Source: Syntrophaceae bacterium
Lineage (GTDB): Bacteria; Desulfobacterota; Syntrophia; Syntrophales; Smithellaceae
Direction: 5' to 3'
Assembly: GCA_018056765.1 (NCBI GenBank)
Contig: JAGPFA010000021.1
Coordinates: 1-45,071, forward strand
Length of the DNA stretch: 45,071 bases
Part shown: piece after piece, positions 7,715 through 15,047 of the stretch
Layout of the letters: each line of letters opens with the position of its first letter
Numbering within the stretch: the first letter of the stretch is position 1
Notes under the pieces: generated by a model
What the model saw: the letters and a program-made list of their open reading frames with translations, nothing else
Told to the model about the DNA's origin: nothing
Databases searched by the model: none
Program-made: the position numbers and the translations under genes

Positions 7715-9346
7715 ATGCGTTTCAAAAAAACTTCAGTGAGAGTATTCAGCCTAATTATTTTTACCGTCCTCACATTTTTCCTGGTCGGATGTTCATCCCT
7801 CCAAGACCGGCCCGCAGCAAAAACCGATTATGACGTAATCGTGATCGGCTCAGGTATGGGCGGGCTTTCCGCAGCAGCCCATCTGGCTGTCAAAGGACAA
7901 AAGGTACTGGTGCTGGAAAAGCATAACATCGTCGGCGGCAGTACGACCAGATTCAGCCGCGGCGAGTTTATCTTCGATGCAGCATTGCATGAAATGGCCG
8001 GCGGCGGCCCCGGCCGGAAAGACCGCGGCCTTTACCAGTTACTCAAGGCGACCGGAGTGGACAAAAAAGTCCAGCTCTACGAAGTGCCGCACCTATACCG
8101 ATCCGTCTTTCCCGGCGTGGATATTACCCTGCCACAAAGTTGGAGCGGCTTTAAAAGCGAGCTCAAAAAGAGGTGGCCACAAGAAGCAGACAACATCGAT
8201 AAGTTTCATGTCCTTTGTGAATCTCTTTTCGACGAGCTGATGGAACTTCGTGATCTGTTCCGCTATGGCGCCGTCCGCGGCACACTGACCAAAGTAATGG
8301 TTCCCCTACGTCAAAGAACTTTTCTTAAATGGAAAAGCCGTACCGTTAAAGAATTGCTCGACGAGTGTTTTCAAGACGAGGACCTCAAAGCGGTCGTCTC
8401 CCAGCTGTGGGTCTATTACGGGGCACCGGTGGAGAAACAATCCGCGCTCATATTCATGGCCGCGACCGAAAGCTATCTCACCGACGGAGCCTGGCATATC
8501 AAAGGATCGTCCCAGGCCCTTTCCGATGCCTATGCCGCCCGCATTGAAGAGCTGGGCGGCACGGTGAAAACCAGCACTCTGGTCACAAAAATCATCATAG
8601 AAAACGGCAAAGCCATAGGCGTCAAAACCGCGACCGGCCAGACCTACACCGCGCGTTACATTGTCGCCAACACGGATCCTTATCAGCTGGCGTACAAACT
8701 GATCGGCAAGGATAACATGCCCGCCGCGTATTTGGAAAAGATCGACTCCCTGAAACCTGCCAATTCGCTGTTCGGCGTCTTCCTGGGCCTGAATATCGAT
8801 CTGGCCGAACGAGGATACGAGGACTCGGAAATTTTCTTCAACACGTATCAAAGCAGCATCAAAAACTATGAAGCCATGATGACGGGTGATTTTCGAAACG
8901 GCTCGGTCGCCATCACTATCTACAGCAATCTCGGCGACCCGGTTTACGCACCGAAAGGCAAGTCTGTCGTAAAACTTGATGCCTACTCCGACATTGCCTA
9001 CTGGCCGGAGGATCGGGCGGCCTATGAAAAGCTGAAAGCACAAAAAGTTGATGAGCTCATCGCACTTGCCGCAAAGGTAATACCGGAACTCGCCGACCCG
9101 AAAAACATCGAAGTCAAGGAGGGTTACACACCCCGCACAATTCAACGCTATACCATGAACAAGGGCGGGGTGGTTTACGGCTTCGATTTGACGCCCGATC
9201 AATGGGAAAAAGTGCCCAATACAACGCCGGTGCCCAATGTCTTCATTACCAGCAACTGGACGCAGGCGTGGCACGGCGTCGGCTCCTGCCAGATCAACGG
9301 CTGGCGTGCGGCCAGAATGATCCTGGACAGGGAAGGGATAGAATAG
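7715..9346 (+). CDS. lipoprotein FAD-dependent oxidoreductase, phytoene desaturase/CrtISO-like
   Basis: A 543-residue flavoprotein of the amine-oxidase/phytoene-dehydrogenase superfamily. The ATG at 7715 is preceded by AGGAGG at 7703-7708. The first 26 residues are a lipoprotein signal ending in the lipobox LVGC (C26), so the enzyme should be anchored outside the inner membrane, which is unusual for this family. The dinucleotide fold VIVIGSGMGGLSAA follows at about residues 42-55, with E at the end of strand 2 (VLVLEK), and the C-terminal FAD-contact region contains WTQAWHGVGSCQINGWRAAR. Relatives saturate, desaturate or isomerise polyenes or retinoid-like lipids. The substrate here is unknown. 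It appears monocistronic. Confidence 0.85.
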   Translation: MRFKKTSVRVFSLIIFTVLTFFLVGCSSLQDRPAAKTDYDVIVIGSGMGGLSAAAHLAVKGQKVLVLEKHNIVGGSTTRFSRGEFIFDAALHEMAGGGPGRKDRGLYQLLKATGVDKKVQLYEVPHLYRSVFPGVDITLPQSWSGFKSELKKRWPQEADNIDKFHVLCESLFDELMELRDLFRYGAVRGTLTKVMVPLRQRTFLKWKSRTVKELLDECFQDEDLKAVVSQLWVYYGAPVEKQSALIFMAATESYLTDGAWHIKGSSQALSDAYAARIEELGGTVKTSTLVTKIIIENGKAIGVKTATGQTYTARYIVANTDPYQLAYKLIGKDNMPAAYLEKIDSLKPANSLFGVFLGLNIDLAERGYEDSEIFFNTYQSSIKNYEAMMTGDFRNGSVAITIYSNLGDPVYAPKGKSVVKLDAYSDIAYWPEDRAAYEKLKAQKVDELIALAAKVIPELADPKNIEVKEGYTPRTIQRYTMNKGGVVYGFDLTPDQWEKVPNTTPVPNVFITSNWTQAWHGVGSCQINGWRAARMILDREGIE

Positions 9347-9350
9347 GGAT

Positions 9351-9521
9351 AGCTGGTAGCGAGCCACTCCACGGGCTGGAGGGTTAGAGGCTGAAGAATA
9401 GCTGATAGCCAGTGGCTTGCCGTTGTGGTGCGACAGGCTCACCATGAACGGCTAATAAAAGCTCAACACGAACGGTCAATAAAGGACCACCAGCGTAGTC
9501 AAAAAAACGCGAAGCGCAACC
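9351..9521 (+). repeat. composite repeat, left inverted copy
   Basis: About 170 bp that reappear in inverted orientation at 14836-15030 with high identity. It includes CACTCCACGGGCTGGAGGG, TAGCTGATAGCCAGTGGCTT and the widespread palindrome-derived block CGACAGGCTCACCATGAACG. The right copy has about 25 additional bp in its first third. The element begins 5 bp after the oxidoreductase stop codon. It may spuriously be translated as VRQAHHE-type peptides; no protein is supported. Confidence 0.85.
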
Positions 9522-9746
9522 TTCTTGTCTCCCCCGTTCACACTGAGCTTGTCGAAGGGCGGCGGGGGTGGCCTGCTTTAGCAGGCCGGGGGTGGACGAT
9601 GGAGACTAGTGGATGGGAATGGTGGATAACGACCCACTCCACGGTGTGGAGATTTGTTTTGGGCTGACTTGTTGATCCAGAGATTAGGTTGAAGTTGGTC
9701 AGAAGCTAGTGATTGTCACAAGATTTACGGCTATCCAACGATAAAC

Positions 9747-9790
9747 AGCCCCGGCCGTCCGGTGTACACCACCACGACCGGGGCTTTTTT
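9747..9790 (+). terminator. rho-independent terminator
   Basis: AGCCCCGG (9747-9754) pairs with CCGGGGCT (9778-9785) and is followed by a run of T to 9790. It is oriented for plus-strand transcripts leaving the oxidoreductase and repeat region, and could also stop the 9794-10339 gene arriving on the other strand, though the minus-strand T tract is weaker. Confidence 0.75.
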
Positions 9791-9793
9791 CTT

Positions 9794-10339
9794 TCATGGT
9801 GGCCAAGACCCATTGGCCTGGTTATCGTCCATGAGCGAGCGTAAAACGTCGGCAACCGCATCTTTGTGTTCTATCAGGATAACTTTCATCCCGCTTCCCC
9901 TCGCTCCTTTACCGCCGGCAATCAGCGTCCCGAGGCTGCGGCCGTCGACATCAAGCTGGCAGGTCAGGATTCTGGGATAGTGCTGCTTATACAACTGTTC
10001 AATATGGCGGTACAGACGCGGCGCTCCGTCGTTGGAGAACAAAAGCAGCCTGGAAATACGTGTTGCGGTCGCACCGTCAGAGCTTGGGCGTATTCCGGCA
10101 AGGCCTTTTTGTTCAGCGGCAAGCTTATTGGCTATATCTTCAAAGCCGGGACGCACACGCCGTTGCAGTCGCGCTTTCCTGATCGCCTGCTCCAGCGCCC
10201 GGCTCAGTTTGAGAACCGGCACTTCCGCCTCCGCGCCTGTCCATGGTCTGGCTTTGTGCCTGTCAAGAACTTCAGCGATTTTTCCGGCAGTGCCTTCTTC
10301 TTCGAGTTTACGGGGCAGCAGCATTCTTTGTGTTTTCAT
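9794..10339 (-). CDS. hypothetical protein, 181 residues
   Basis: I do not recognise the family. It is soluble and basic, with an N-terminal charged helix region (RKLEEEGTAGKIAEVLDRHK), a mid-region rich in Arg/Lys (QAIRKARLQRRVRPGFEDIANKLA), and a C-terminal part with DVDGRSLGTLIAGGKGARGSG, whose Gly-rich loop could bind a nucleotide or phosphate. No Cys and no signal peptide. The start has GAAGAG upstream. It lies downstream of the cytochrome gene on the same strand, 100 bp away, so they might be cotranscribed. Confidence 0.7.
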   Translation of the reverse strand: MKTQRMLLPRKLEEEGTAGKIAEVLDRHKARPWTGAEAEVPVLKLSRALEQAIRKARLQRRVRPGFEDIANKLAAEQKGLAGIRPSSDGATATRISRLLLFSNDGAPRLYRHIEQLYKQHYPRILTCQLDVDGRSLGTLIAGGKGARGSGMKVILIEHKDAVADVLRSLMDDNQANGSWPP

Positions 10340-10439
10340 GATCTACTCTTCAGATGGCACGACGACTGACTTACGTGCGATGCAACACAGCCGGGGCTTA
10401 GCCTGCCCCGACCATGGTGCACGGAATACTTCTGTTTTG

Positions 10440-11687
10440 CTATTGTTTTATCGGCTTGGGCACAAAAATCAGTTCTTCATTCGCCCGCGAACCGTTTTTC
10501 AGGAGGGTTCCCTTAGTCAGGAAGTTGGTGCGCTTTTCATGACAGGTATCGCACCTGCGTGTCCGGTCCGTTCTCTTACGGATGTTGTGGGCGGGCGTAT
10601 TCCAGTAATTGGGAACCTTGTCGTAGTTCTCCATTTTAATACCGCTGGGCGTGAATGTGTCACGCACGGTCGGAATCAGCCGCAATGTCGTCAGTATTTT
10701 CTTGTCTCTGGGGCTGCGTCCCAGAATCATCCCGGGGCTCGCCGCGGAGTGCCCATTGTGACAGGTATTGCAGTTACGGTAGGCAGCCCCGGAGTGGCAT
10801 CCGAAACAGCTGACCTTGTCCGCGTGGGTCAGGTGCGATTCCCTGGCTTTGGGATTTGTCTCGTTGCCCGGCTTATGGCAGTCGGCGCAGGCCGGTCTGG
10901 TCGGGACGTCCTGTTTGGAGGCGTAGGCGTTACCGTCGCCGTGAAATTCATCCTTCTTGTGGCAGTCCATGCAAAGCATTCCCTTTTGGTAATGCACATC
11001 AGGAGCGCCTCCGTATTCGCCGACATATTCCGGATAAACGCGCCCGCCGTGGCAAAACGCACAGGTCTTGCCTTCGTCTTTTTTCACGAATTTATGCTTT
11101 GCGATAAGACCGATGCTGATACCGTCCACCGGCGCCCCTTTCACGTGACAGTCGCCGCACGACGCATGACAACTGCGACAGGATTTTTCAAAGACCTTTT
11201 CATCAAAGATCTTCAGCTCCGCCTCGGAAAAGCGGGGCATGACACCGGTGCGCTGGCCTGCTGAAGTGAAATGCAGCGATTTGGCATATTTACCGGCAAT
11301 TTCCTTATGACACACACCGCAGGAAGAAAGACTGGCCGAGGGTTTTTTTAAAAGTCCCTTGTGGGCTTTTTCCTTCTGCATTTCCCTGGGATCGCCCGAA
11401 TGGCACAAAATACAACCAGTACGGAAATGCGGGTCTTTACCAAGAAGTTCCTTATCTACCACAAACCCTTTGTACATCTCTTCCGGCCGAACTGCCGGAC
11501 GCGCGCCGGCTCACCCCTCCCCCGCGCTTGGAGGCAGTATCGGCGGTTTGTACATCGCTTTCATCAATGATTCGTTCGTGTGGCAGTTCACGCAGGTGTT
11601 GGGCGTGGCGGCAAGTGCCACCTGTGAGACACACAAGGCGGCAAACGCGGCAAGCAAAATCATGCGGAATTTGAGTATGTGCTTCAT
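10440..11687 (-). CDS. 11-haem cytochrome c, candidate selenoprotein (in-frame TGA as Sec59)
   Basis: Read through one TGA (11511-11513), this is a 415-residue exported cytochrome. A Sec-type signal peptide (MKHILKFRMILLAAFAALCV, cleaved near ALA-ATP) is followed by 11 CxxCH haem motifs: CVNCH before the TGA, and CILCH, CGVCH, CRSCH, CGDCH, CAFCH, CMDCH, CADCH, CFGCH, CNTCH and CDTCH after it. Without readthrough, the first part has a signal peptide and one haem, and the rest has ten haems but no export signal, so neither would work alone. Codons on both sides of the TGA are in the same frame (SAGEG-U-AGARPAVRPEE), and a hairpin starts 11 nt after it. The likely role is periplasmic electron transfer, perhaps to a sulfur, selenium or metal acceptor. 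Alternative: a nonsense mutation. The YedE genes lie just upstream on the same strand. Confidence 0.75.
11482..11499 (-). promoter_or_regulatory. candidate SECIS element in cytochrome gene
   Basis: On the minus strand TCCGGC-AGTTCG-GCCGGA forms a perfect 6-bp stem with a GU-containing loop. The loop begins 17 nt after the TGA, inside the range known for bacterial SECIS hairpins and identical to three other candidates in this window. Confidence 0.65.
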
Positions 11688-11763
11688 AAAATATCACCTG
11701 TTGTAAAAATATTCAGTCGCATACCGTGAGCTTTTCGCGGGCACCTGCATAAGTGGCAAAAAG

Positions 11764-12291
11764 CTAGAGTTTTTTCTTTTCAAAAAAAACAAAAAGACCG
11801 ATGAACGCGGCGGCCAGGATGACGATGACTATCCAGTGATTGATGCCCAGCAGGCCGGGTATGGTCACCTTTCCGAAGTTACCGCACCCCAGGACGGTGT
11901 TTTTCAGCGCAGGGTAGAATTCGGCATATATTGCCGCCCCGACAACCATGCCCACCAGTGCAAATAAGGCATCGAATCGTCCCTCGCCCAGAGCGCCCAT
12001 CGCCGTGGCGGGGCAATAGCCGACAATGGCCCAGCCGATACCGAAAATCAGGCCGCCTAACACGTTACCGCCCAGAACCAGGGGCTTGATGGAGAGCTTC
12101 ACCACACCAAAATCCAAAAGCAGGTAGATGCCGACCATGGCGACCAAAATAGTCATCAGCATGAATTTGACAATGGTCATATCCTTCAGGCGCAGCGCGC
12201 CCAGCTGCCGGTCATAGCGCACGACCTGGCCCTTCTGCATTAAAAAACCGAAAAGTATTCCGGTGATCACGCCGATGAGTAGTTCATTCAT
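11764..12291 (-). CDS. YeeE/YedE family half-transporter, C-terminal-type subunit
   Basis: A 175-residue membrane protein with about five predicted helices. It carries the conserved YeeE/YedE motif GYCPATAMGALGEG (core CPAT). Proteins of this family carry thiosulfate or related sulfur (and, by association, selenium) compounds through conserved cysteines; some are split into two half proteins. The ATG at 12291 overlaps the stop of the upstream half by 8 bp and has GGAGGGG in front. A second Cys lies in VLGCGNFGK. It is translationally coupled to the Sec-containing partner and should form a heterodimer with it. Confidence 0.87.
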   Translation of the reverse strand: MNELLIGVITGILFGFLMQKGQVVRYDRQLGALRLKDMTIVKFMLMTILVAMVGIYLLLDFGVVKLSIKPLVLGGNVLGGLIFGIGWAIVGYCPATAMGALGEGRFDALFALVGMVVGAAIYAEFYPALKNTVLGCGNFGKVTIPGLLGINHWIVIVILAAAFIGLFVFFEKKKL

Positions 12292-12808
12292 GGTTTGCCC
12301 CTCCGTATAAAATCCTTGCCACAATAACGCCGGCCAGGAAGAAACAAATCAATGAAACGTAACCGCTTACAGCAACCTGAGCAAGACCGCTCAGCCCGTG
12401 TCCGCTGGGTCACCCGTCGGCGAGACGCGCTCCGAACATGGCGATGACACCTCCCAGCAGGGCGGCCACCCATCTTTTAGGGCGCGAAGAGCCGAATCTT
12501 CTTTTCCACATCGGCGGCACAGCCACCGCCTTGATGTCCGAGGAAGTCAGGGCGGAGACTAAAGAGCCCAGAAGAACGCCGAGCACAAACATCAGCTGCC
12601 AGTCAACTTTGATTTTTTCCTTGATGAAATACTCCATTCCCGCGACTTTATCCGGAGCTACGGCCTGCTCGGCAAAGCCGGCGGCACGGACGAAAGTCGT
12701 GGACGCACCGAAGTACTTGCCCGCCACCGCTACGGACAACACCAGGAGCAACCCGGCCAGTGCGCCCGCGGCATATGGCGACCATCTTTTTTGACGAAAG
12801 ACATTCAT
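12284..12808 (-). CDS. YeeE/YedE family half-transporter with Sec in place of the conserved Cys
   Basis: Read through the TGA at 12410-12412 this is a 174-residue membrane protein. The sequence around the TGA is GARLADG-U-PSGHGLSGLA, matching the family signature GxCTSGHGxSG, so Sec133 replaces the substrate-handling Cys. After the TGA comes a final hydrophobic helix (SGYVSLICFFLAGVIVARIL) that the truncated form would lose. The ATG at 12808 follows AAGGAGGAG. The stop overlaps the start of the partner subunit. Role: import of a reduced sulfur or selenium compound, inferred from family. This is not a frameshift or simple stop, because homology continues in the same frame and a SECIS-like hairpin follows. 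Confidence 0.85.
12377..12394 (-). promoter_or_regulatory. candidate SECIS element in yedE-like gene
   Basis: Minus strand CTGAGC-GGTCTT-GCTCAG: a perfect 6-bp stem with loop GGTCTT, the same GGUCU start as the classical E. coli fdhF element. The loop begins 21 nt after the TGA. Confidence 0.8.
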
Positions 12809-13304
12809 AGATTTTCTCCTCCTTGACGTTTAGTTCAAATCGGATAAGCCAGATGACCTTTCTTGATGGTTCATACCATAACGTGCGCCTTAAATCAGCA
12901 TATTTCTCCCATTGACCAAGCGGCAAATGGGCGCAGGCAGGCTCTCGGGGCTGTCGCCCTTGGCGCCAGACTCTATTGAATCAAAGTCATTTTTTAAAAG
13001 CTTCCCTTTTGTTTCATGAGGAGCAATGTCAGCATTTTTTAGTCAACAAGGGAAAATGGGCGAGATACAAGTGGGAAATGTCTTCCAGGCACAACCGCAA
13101 TCAGACGACCGAAGCGGGTATCATGCCTGCGATAAAGGAAAGCCCGCACCTACGCCGGCACAGGAAGCACCATTTGCTTGACTGAAAGCACCTCACTCCA
13201 TTGAGTGGAGCTTCGTTGGCGATTGACTTGCTGATCACGGGATAATGGTGAAGTTGGCTAGAAGCTTATTTACGCGGGGCCGGCCGGGACCGGCCCCGGA
13301 GCGT
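12809..13304. other. 496-bp intergenic region
   Basis: Separates the YedE pair from the thioredoxin operon. It should contain the promoter of the YedE genes on the minus strand, but I cannot place it firmly. At about 13195-13267 lies a diverged copy of a repeat also present at 9630-9710 (CTCCATTGAGTGGAG hairpin, then TGACTTGCTGATC and TGAAGTTGGCTAGAAGCTT). A GC-rich hairpin sits at 13276-13297. No convincing gene on either strand. Confidence 0.55.
13276..13297 (-). terminator. GC-rich hairpin after the thioredoxin operon
   Basis: GGGGCCGG (13276-13283) pairs with CCGGCCCC (13290-13297), an 8-bp stem with a 6-nt loop, 8 nt beyond the stop of the small selenoprotein gene. The T tract is poor (GCGTAAATAAG), so it may be a weak or factor-assisted terminator. 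Confidence 0.45.
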
Positions 13305-13466
13305 CTATTGTTTTTCCTGTTCCAACGGTTTTGGTTTATTCTTTTTTCTGTCTCCGACCGGACAGGCAGGCCTCATTCAGGTGGAAACACCCATGCGGGG
13401 CAGGAGCCATCCCTGCAGGAAAAACCACACACCGATGATGGCAATAAATATCAAAACTTCTTTCAT
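13305..13466 (-). CDS. 53-residue membrane-anchored selenoprotein candidate beside thioredoxin
   Basis: An N-terminal membrane helix (KEVLIFIAIIGVWFFLQGWLL) leads to PRMGVST, then the in-frame TGA (13377-13379, residue 30), then MRPACPVGDRKKNKPKPLEQ and a TAG stop. Sec30 and Cys35 (U-x4-C) could form a selenenylsulfide. The tail after the TGA is Lys-rich and in the same frame. A hairpin with a GGTC loop follows at 17 nt. The ATG at 13466 lies 19 bp downstream of the thioredoxin stop with GGGAGTG in front, so the two are cotranscribed and TrxA may reduce it. I recall no formal name for this family. It would be missed by normal gene calling. Confidence 0.72.
13348..13365 (-). promoter_or_regulatory. 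candidate SECIS element in 53-aa selenoprotein gene
   Basis: Minus strand CTGTCC-GGTC-GGAGACAG: CTGTC pairs with GACAG, then C-G with one bulged A, leaving a GGTC-containing loop that begins 17 nt after the TGA. Confidence 0.7.
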
Positions 13467-13485
13467 TTTTCACTCCCTATCGTCA

Positions 13486-13821
13486 TCAGTTCAGATTCTG
13501 ATTGATGACACCGGCGATCTGCTGCTTCGATACCAGACCAACAATCGTGTCTTTAACTTCACCGCCCTTAAAAATCAAAAGGGTGGGAATACTACGGATG
13601 CCGTACTGAGCGGAGATGTTCGGATTATCGTCCACATTGACTTTCACGATATCCACTTTTTCTCCCATTTCCTGGGCAAGCTCTTCCAGGATCGGCCCAA
13701 TCGCCCGGCACGGCCCGCACCAGGGTGCCCAAAAATCCACCAGGGCCGGTTTGTCGCTCTTTAAGACCTCCGCTTCAAAATTCGCATCGTTTGCGTGTTT
13801 GATAAGTTCAGGTTTGCTCAC
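13486..13821 (-). CDS. trxA: thioredoxin
   Basis: A 111-residue classical thioredoxin with active site WCGPC at about residues 34-38, the conserved FWAPW approach and the cis-proline loop SIPTLLIF. It reduces cytoplasmic disulfides. The ATG at 13821 is preceded by AAGGAGGAAGC. The TGA stop is a genuine end: the length is right for the family. It is divergent from the Crp/Fnr gene, with a TTGAC-N4-ATCAA box between them; it leads a two-gene operon with the 53-residue selenoprotein candidate. Confidence 0.95.
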   Translation of the reverse strand: MSKPELIKHANDANFEAEVLKSDKPALVDFWAPWCGPCRAIGPILEELAQEMGEKVDIVKVNVDDNPNISAQYGIRSIPTLLIFKGGEVKDTIVGLVSKQQIAGVINQNLN

Positions 13822-13914
13822 AACTGCTTCCTCCTTTATCTAAATAAATATTCTGTTTGTTTGTCGGGGTTTGTCCATCACCTTTCCCGATGAGGCAATC
13901 ACCTTTTCGTTGGT

Positions 13915-13956
13915 AATTTAACCCCTGTCATGTAAAATGTCATTGACCTGGATCAA
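13915..13956 (-). promoter_or_regulatory. possible Crp/Fnr-activated promoter for trxA
   Basis: The palindromic box TTGACCTGGATCAA (13943-13956) is centred 32 bp from a minus-strand -10-like TAAATT (13920-13915). That is the spacing of a class II Crp/Fnr-activated promoter (site near -41.5). The box also lies only 17 bp before the Crp/Fnr start codon on the plus strand, a position more suited to repression there. Confidence 0.5.
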
Positions 13957-13973
13957 GATGGAGGTTTTTTTCG

Positions 13974-14654
13974 ATGAGTTTTCATCAGCAGATAAGCGGC
14001 ATCGGCCTGTTTAAGGGAGTAAGGCCCGAAAATATGAGCCTGCTTACAGCTCGGGCGACATACAAAAAGTATGAAGCAAACCAGATGGTCATCGGCGAGA
14101 CGGACCAGGTGAGAGCCTTTTATGTGGTTATTTCCGGCCAGCTGAAATTGTCGAGGAGTTCCGCCGAGGGAAAAGAGCAGACCCTGTCTTTACTGGGGCC
14201 GGGTGAGCCGTTCGGTCTGTGCACCGCCTTTGCCACCGAATCCTTCCCCGCAAGCGCCATCGCCATTGAGCAGAGCGTGCTCATGATCATCCCGGGAGAA
14301 ATTGTGGAGGCGGTGGCCATGAAGGAACCGGCCCTGTTACTGAACATCATCCAGATCCTTTCCCGACGCCTGAAGGAATCGATGACTCTCATCGAATCTC
14401 TGGCCCTCAAGGAAGTGCCGCAAAGACTGTCTTCTTTTTTTCTGCACGCCCTTGCCGGCAAAGACGACGCGGCAACCAATGAACTGGAATTGTCGATCTC
14501 GCACCGCGAACTGGCCAAAATCATCGGCTCCACACCGGAGGCACTTTCCCGCGCGCTGAAGAAAATGAGCACAGACGGCATTCTGAGCGCGAAGGGGCGG
14601 CTCATCACCATTTTGCAAAGGGAAGCCCTCGAAGATCTGGCTCAGGGAAACTGA
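13974..14654 (+). CDS. Crp/Fnr family transcriptional regulator
   Basis: A 226-residue regulator with an N-terminal cyclic-nucleotide-binding-type beta barrel (about residues 10-120), a long dimer helix (about 120-150) and a C-terminal winged helix, with recognition helix near SHRELAKIIGSTPEALSRALKKM. It has no N-terminal Cys cluster and only one Cys (FGLCTAFA), so it is not an Fe-S FNR; haem, nucleotide or another effector is possible. GGAGG lies before the ATG. An Fnr-like box stands immediately upstream, suggesting autoregulation. The same box appears at 21986 and 32238, so this protein is a natural candidate for their regulator. Confidence 0.9.
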   Translation: MSFHQQISGIGLFKGVRPENMSLLTARATYKKYEANQMVIGETDQVRAFYVVISGQLKLSRSSAEGKEQTLSLLGPGEPFGLCTAFATESFPASAIAIEQSVLMIIPGEIVEAVAMKEPALLLNIIQILSRRLKESMTLIESLALKEVPQRLSSFFLHALAGKDDAATNELELSISHRELAKIIGSTPEALSRALKKMSTDGILSAKGRLITILQREALEDLAQGN

Positions 14655-14694
14655 GACGAGACGTTTGCATAACCACATAAAAACAACAATATTG

Positions 14695-14785
14695 TCATTC
14701 CCGCTGGTTGCTGAGCCTGTCGAAGCAGGCGGGAATCCAGTTATTTCAAAGCTTTCTGGATGCCGGCCTGCGCCGGCATGACGAT
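14695..14785. repeat. REP-like double palindrome
   Basis: Two nested imperfect palindromes: GTCATTCCCGC with GCGGGAATCCAG, then CTGGATGCCGGC with GCCGGCATGAC. The block TGAGCCTGTCGAAGCAGG lies inside the first. Such interspersed palindromes are common in many bacterial genomes and mark non-coding DNA. Confidence 0.7.
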
Positions 14786-14835
14786 GTTGATGTCTTCTTT
14801 ACGATTACGACACAGTCTCCAGCGGAGGACAAAAA

Positions 14836-15030
14836 GGGTGCGCTTCGCGTTTTTTGACTACTCTGGTGGTCTTTTATTGACCGTTCGTACTGAGCTTTTA
14901 TTAGCCGTTCATGGTGAGCCTGTCGAACCACAACGGCAAGCCACTGGCTATCAGCTAATCTCCAGCCTCTAAACCTCCAACCCTCTAATCATCTAACCCT
15001 CCAGCCCATGGAGTGGATCGCTACTAGCCA
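14836..15030 (-). repeat. composite repeat, right inverted copy
   Basis: Reverse complement of the left copy (9351-9521), sharing the blocks for CACTCCA..GGGCTGGAGGG, TAGCTGATAGCCAGTGGCTT and GACAGGCTCACCATGAACGG, through to ACGCGAAGCGCA. It carries an extra tract of tandem ATCTAACCCTCCA-like units (about 14970-15005). Together the pair brackets 5.3 kb. Confidence 0.85.
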
Positions 15031-15047
15031 TGGGTGAGACGGGCGTC

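Larger units (their letters stand above)
9347..9793. other. 447-bp repeat-rich intergenic region
   Basis: Holds the left composite repeat, another partial copy of the short block CCGTTCACACTGAGCTTGTC (about 9535-9555), a GC-rich hairpin around 9560-9590, and a block at about 9630-9710 (CACTCCACGGTGTGGAG, then GACTTGTTGATC and GAAGTTGGTCAGAAGCT) that recurs in diverged form at about 13195-13267. No gene is supported. Confidence 0.7.
14655..15047. other. 393-bp repeat-rich intergenic region
   Basis: Lies between two convergent genes, the Crp/Fnr gene (plus) and the CoA synthetase (minus). It contains a REP-like palindromic unit at about 14695-14785 and the right inverted composite repeat (14836-15030). 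No gene is supported; short open frames here are read from the repeats. Confidence 0.7.

Noticed and set aside
8306..9445. Long minus-strand open frame antisense to the FAD oxidoreductase
   Set aside because: No recognisable protein, whereas the plus strand shows a full FAD-binding family match.
9425..9667. Short frame with VRQAHHE-type repeats
   Set aside because: It is translation of a widespread palindromic DNA repeat, not a gene.
10032..11264. Plus-strand open frame opposite the cytochrome
   Set aside because: The minus strand carries 11 haem motifs; the antisense frame is chance in GC-rich DNA.
10440..11687. Cytochrome TGA as ordinary nonsense mutation (pseudogene)
   Set aside because: Not excluded, but less likely: the frame on both sides is intact over 400 codons with no other lesion, and other genes in the window have the same TGA-hairpin arrangement at conserved Cys positions.
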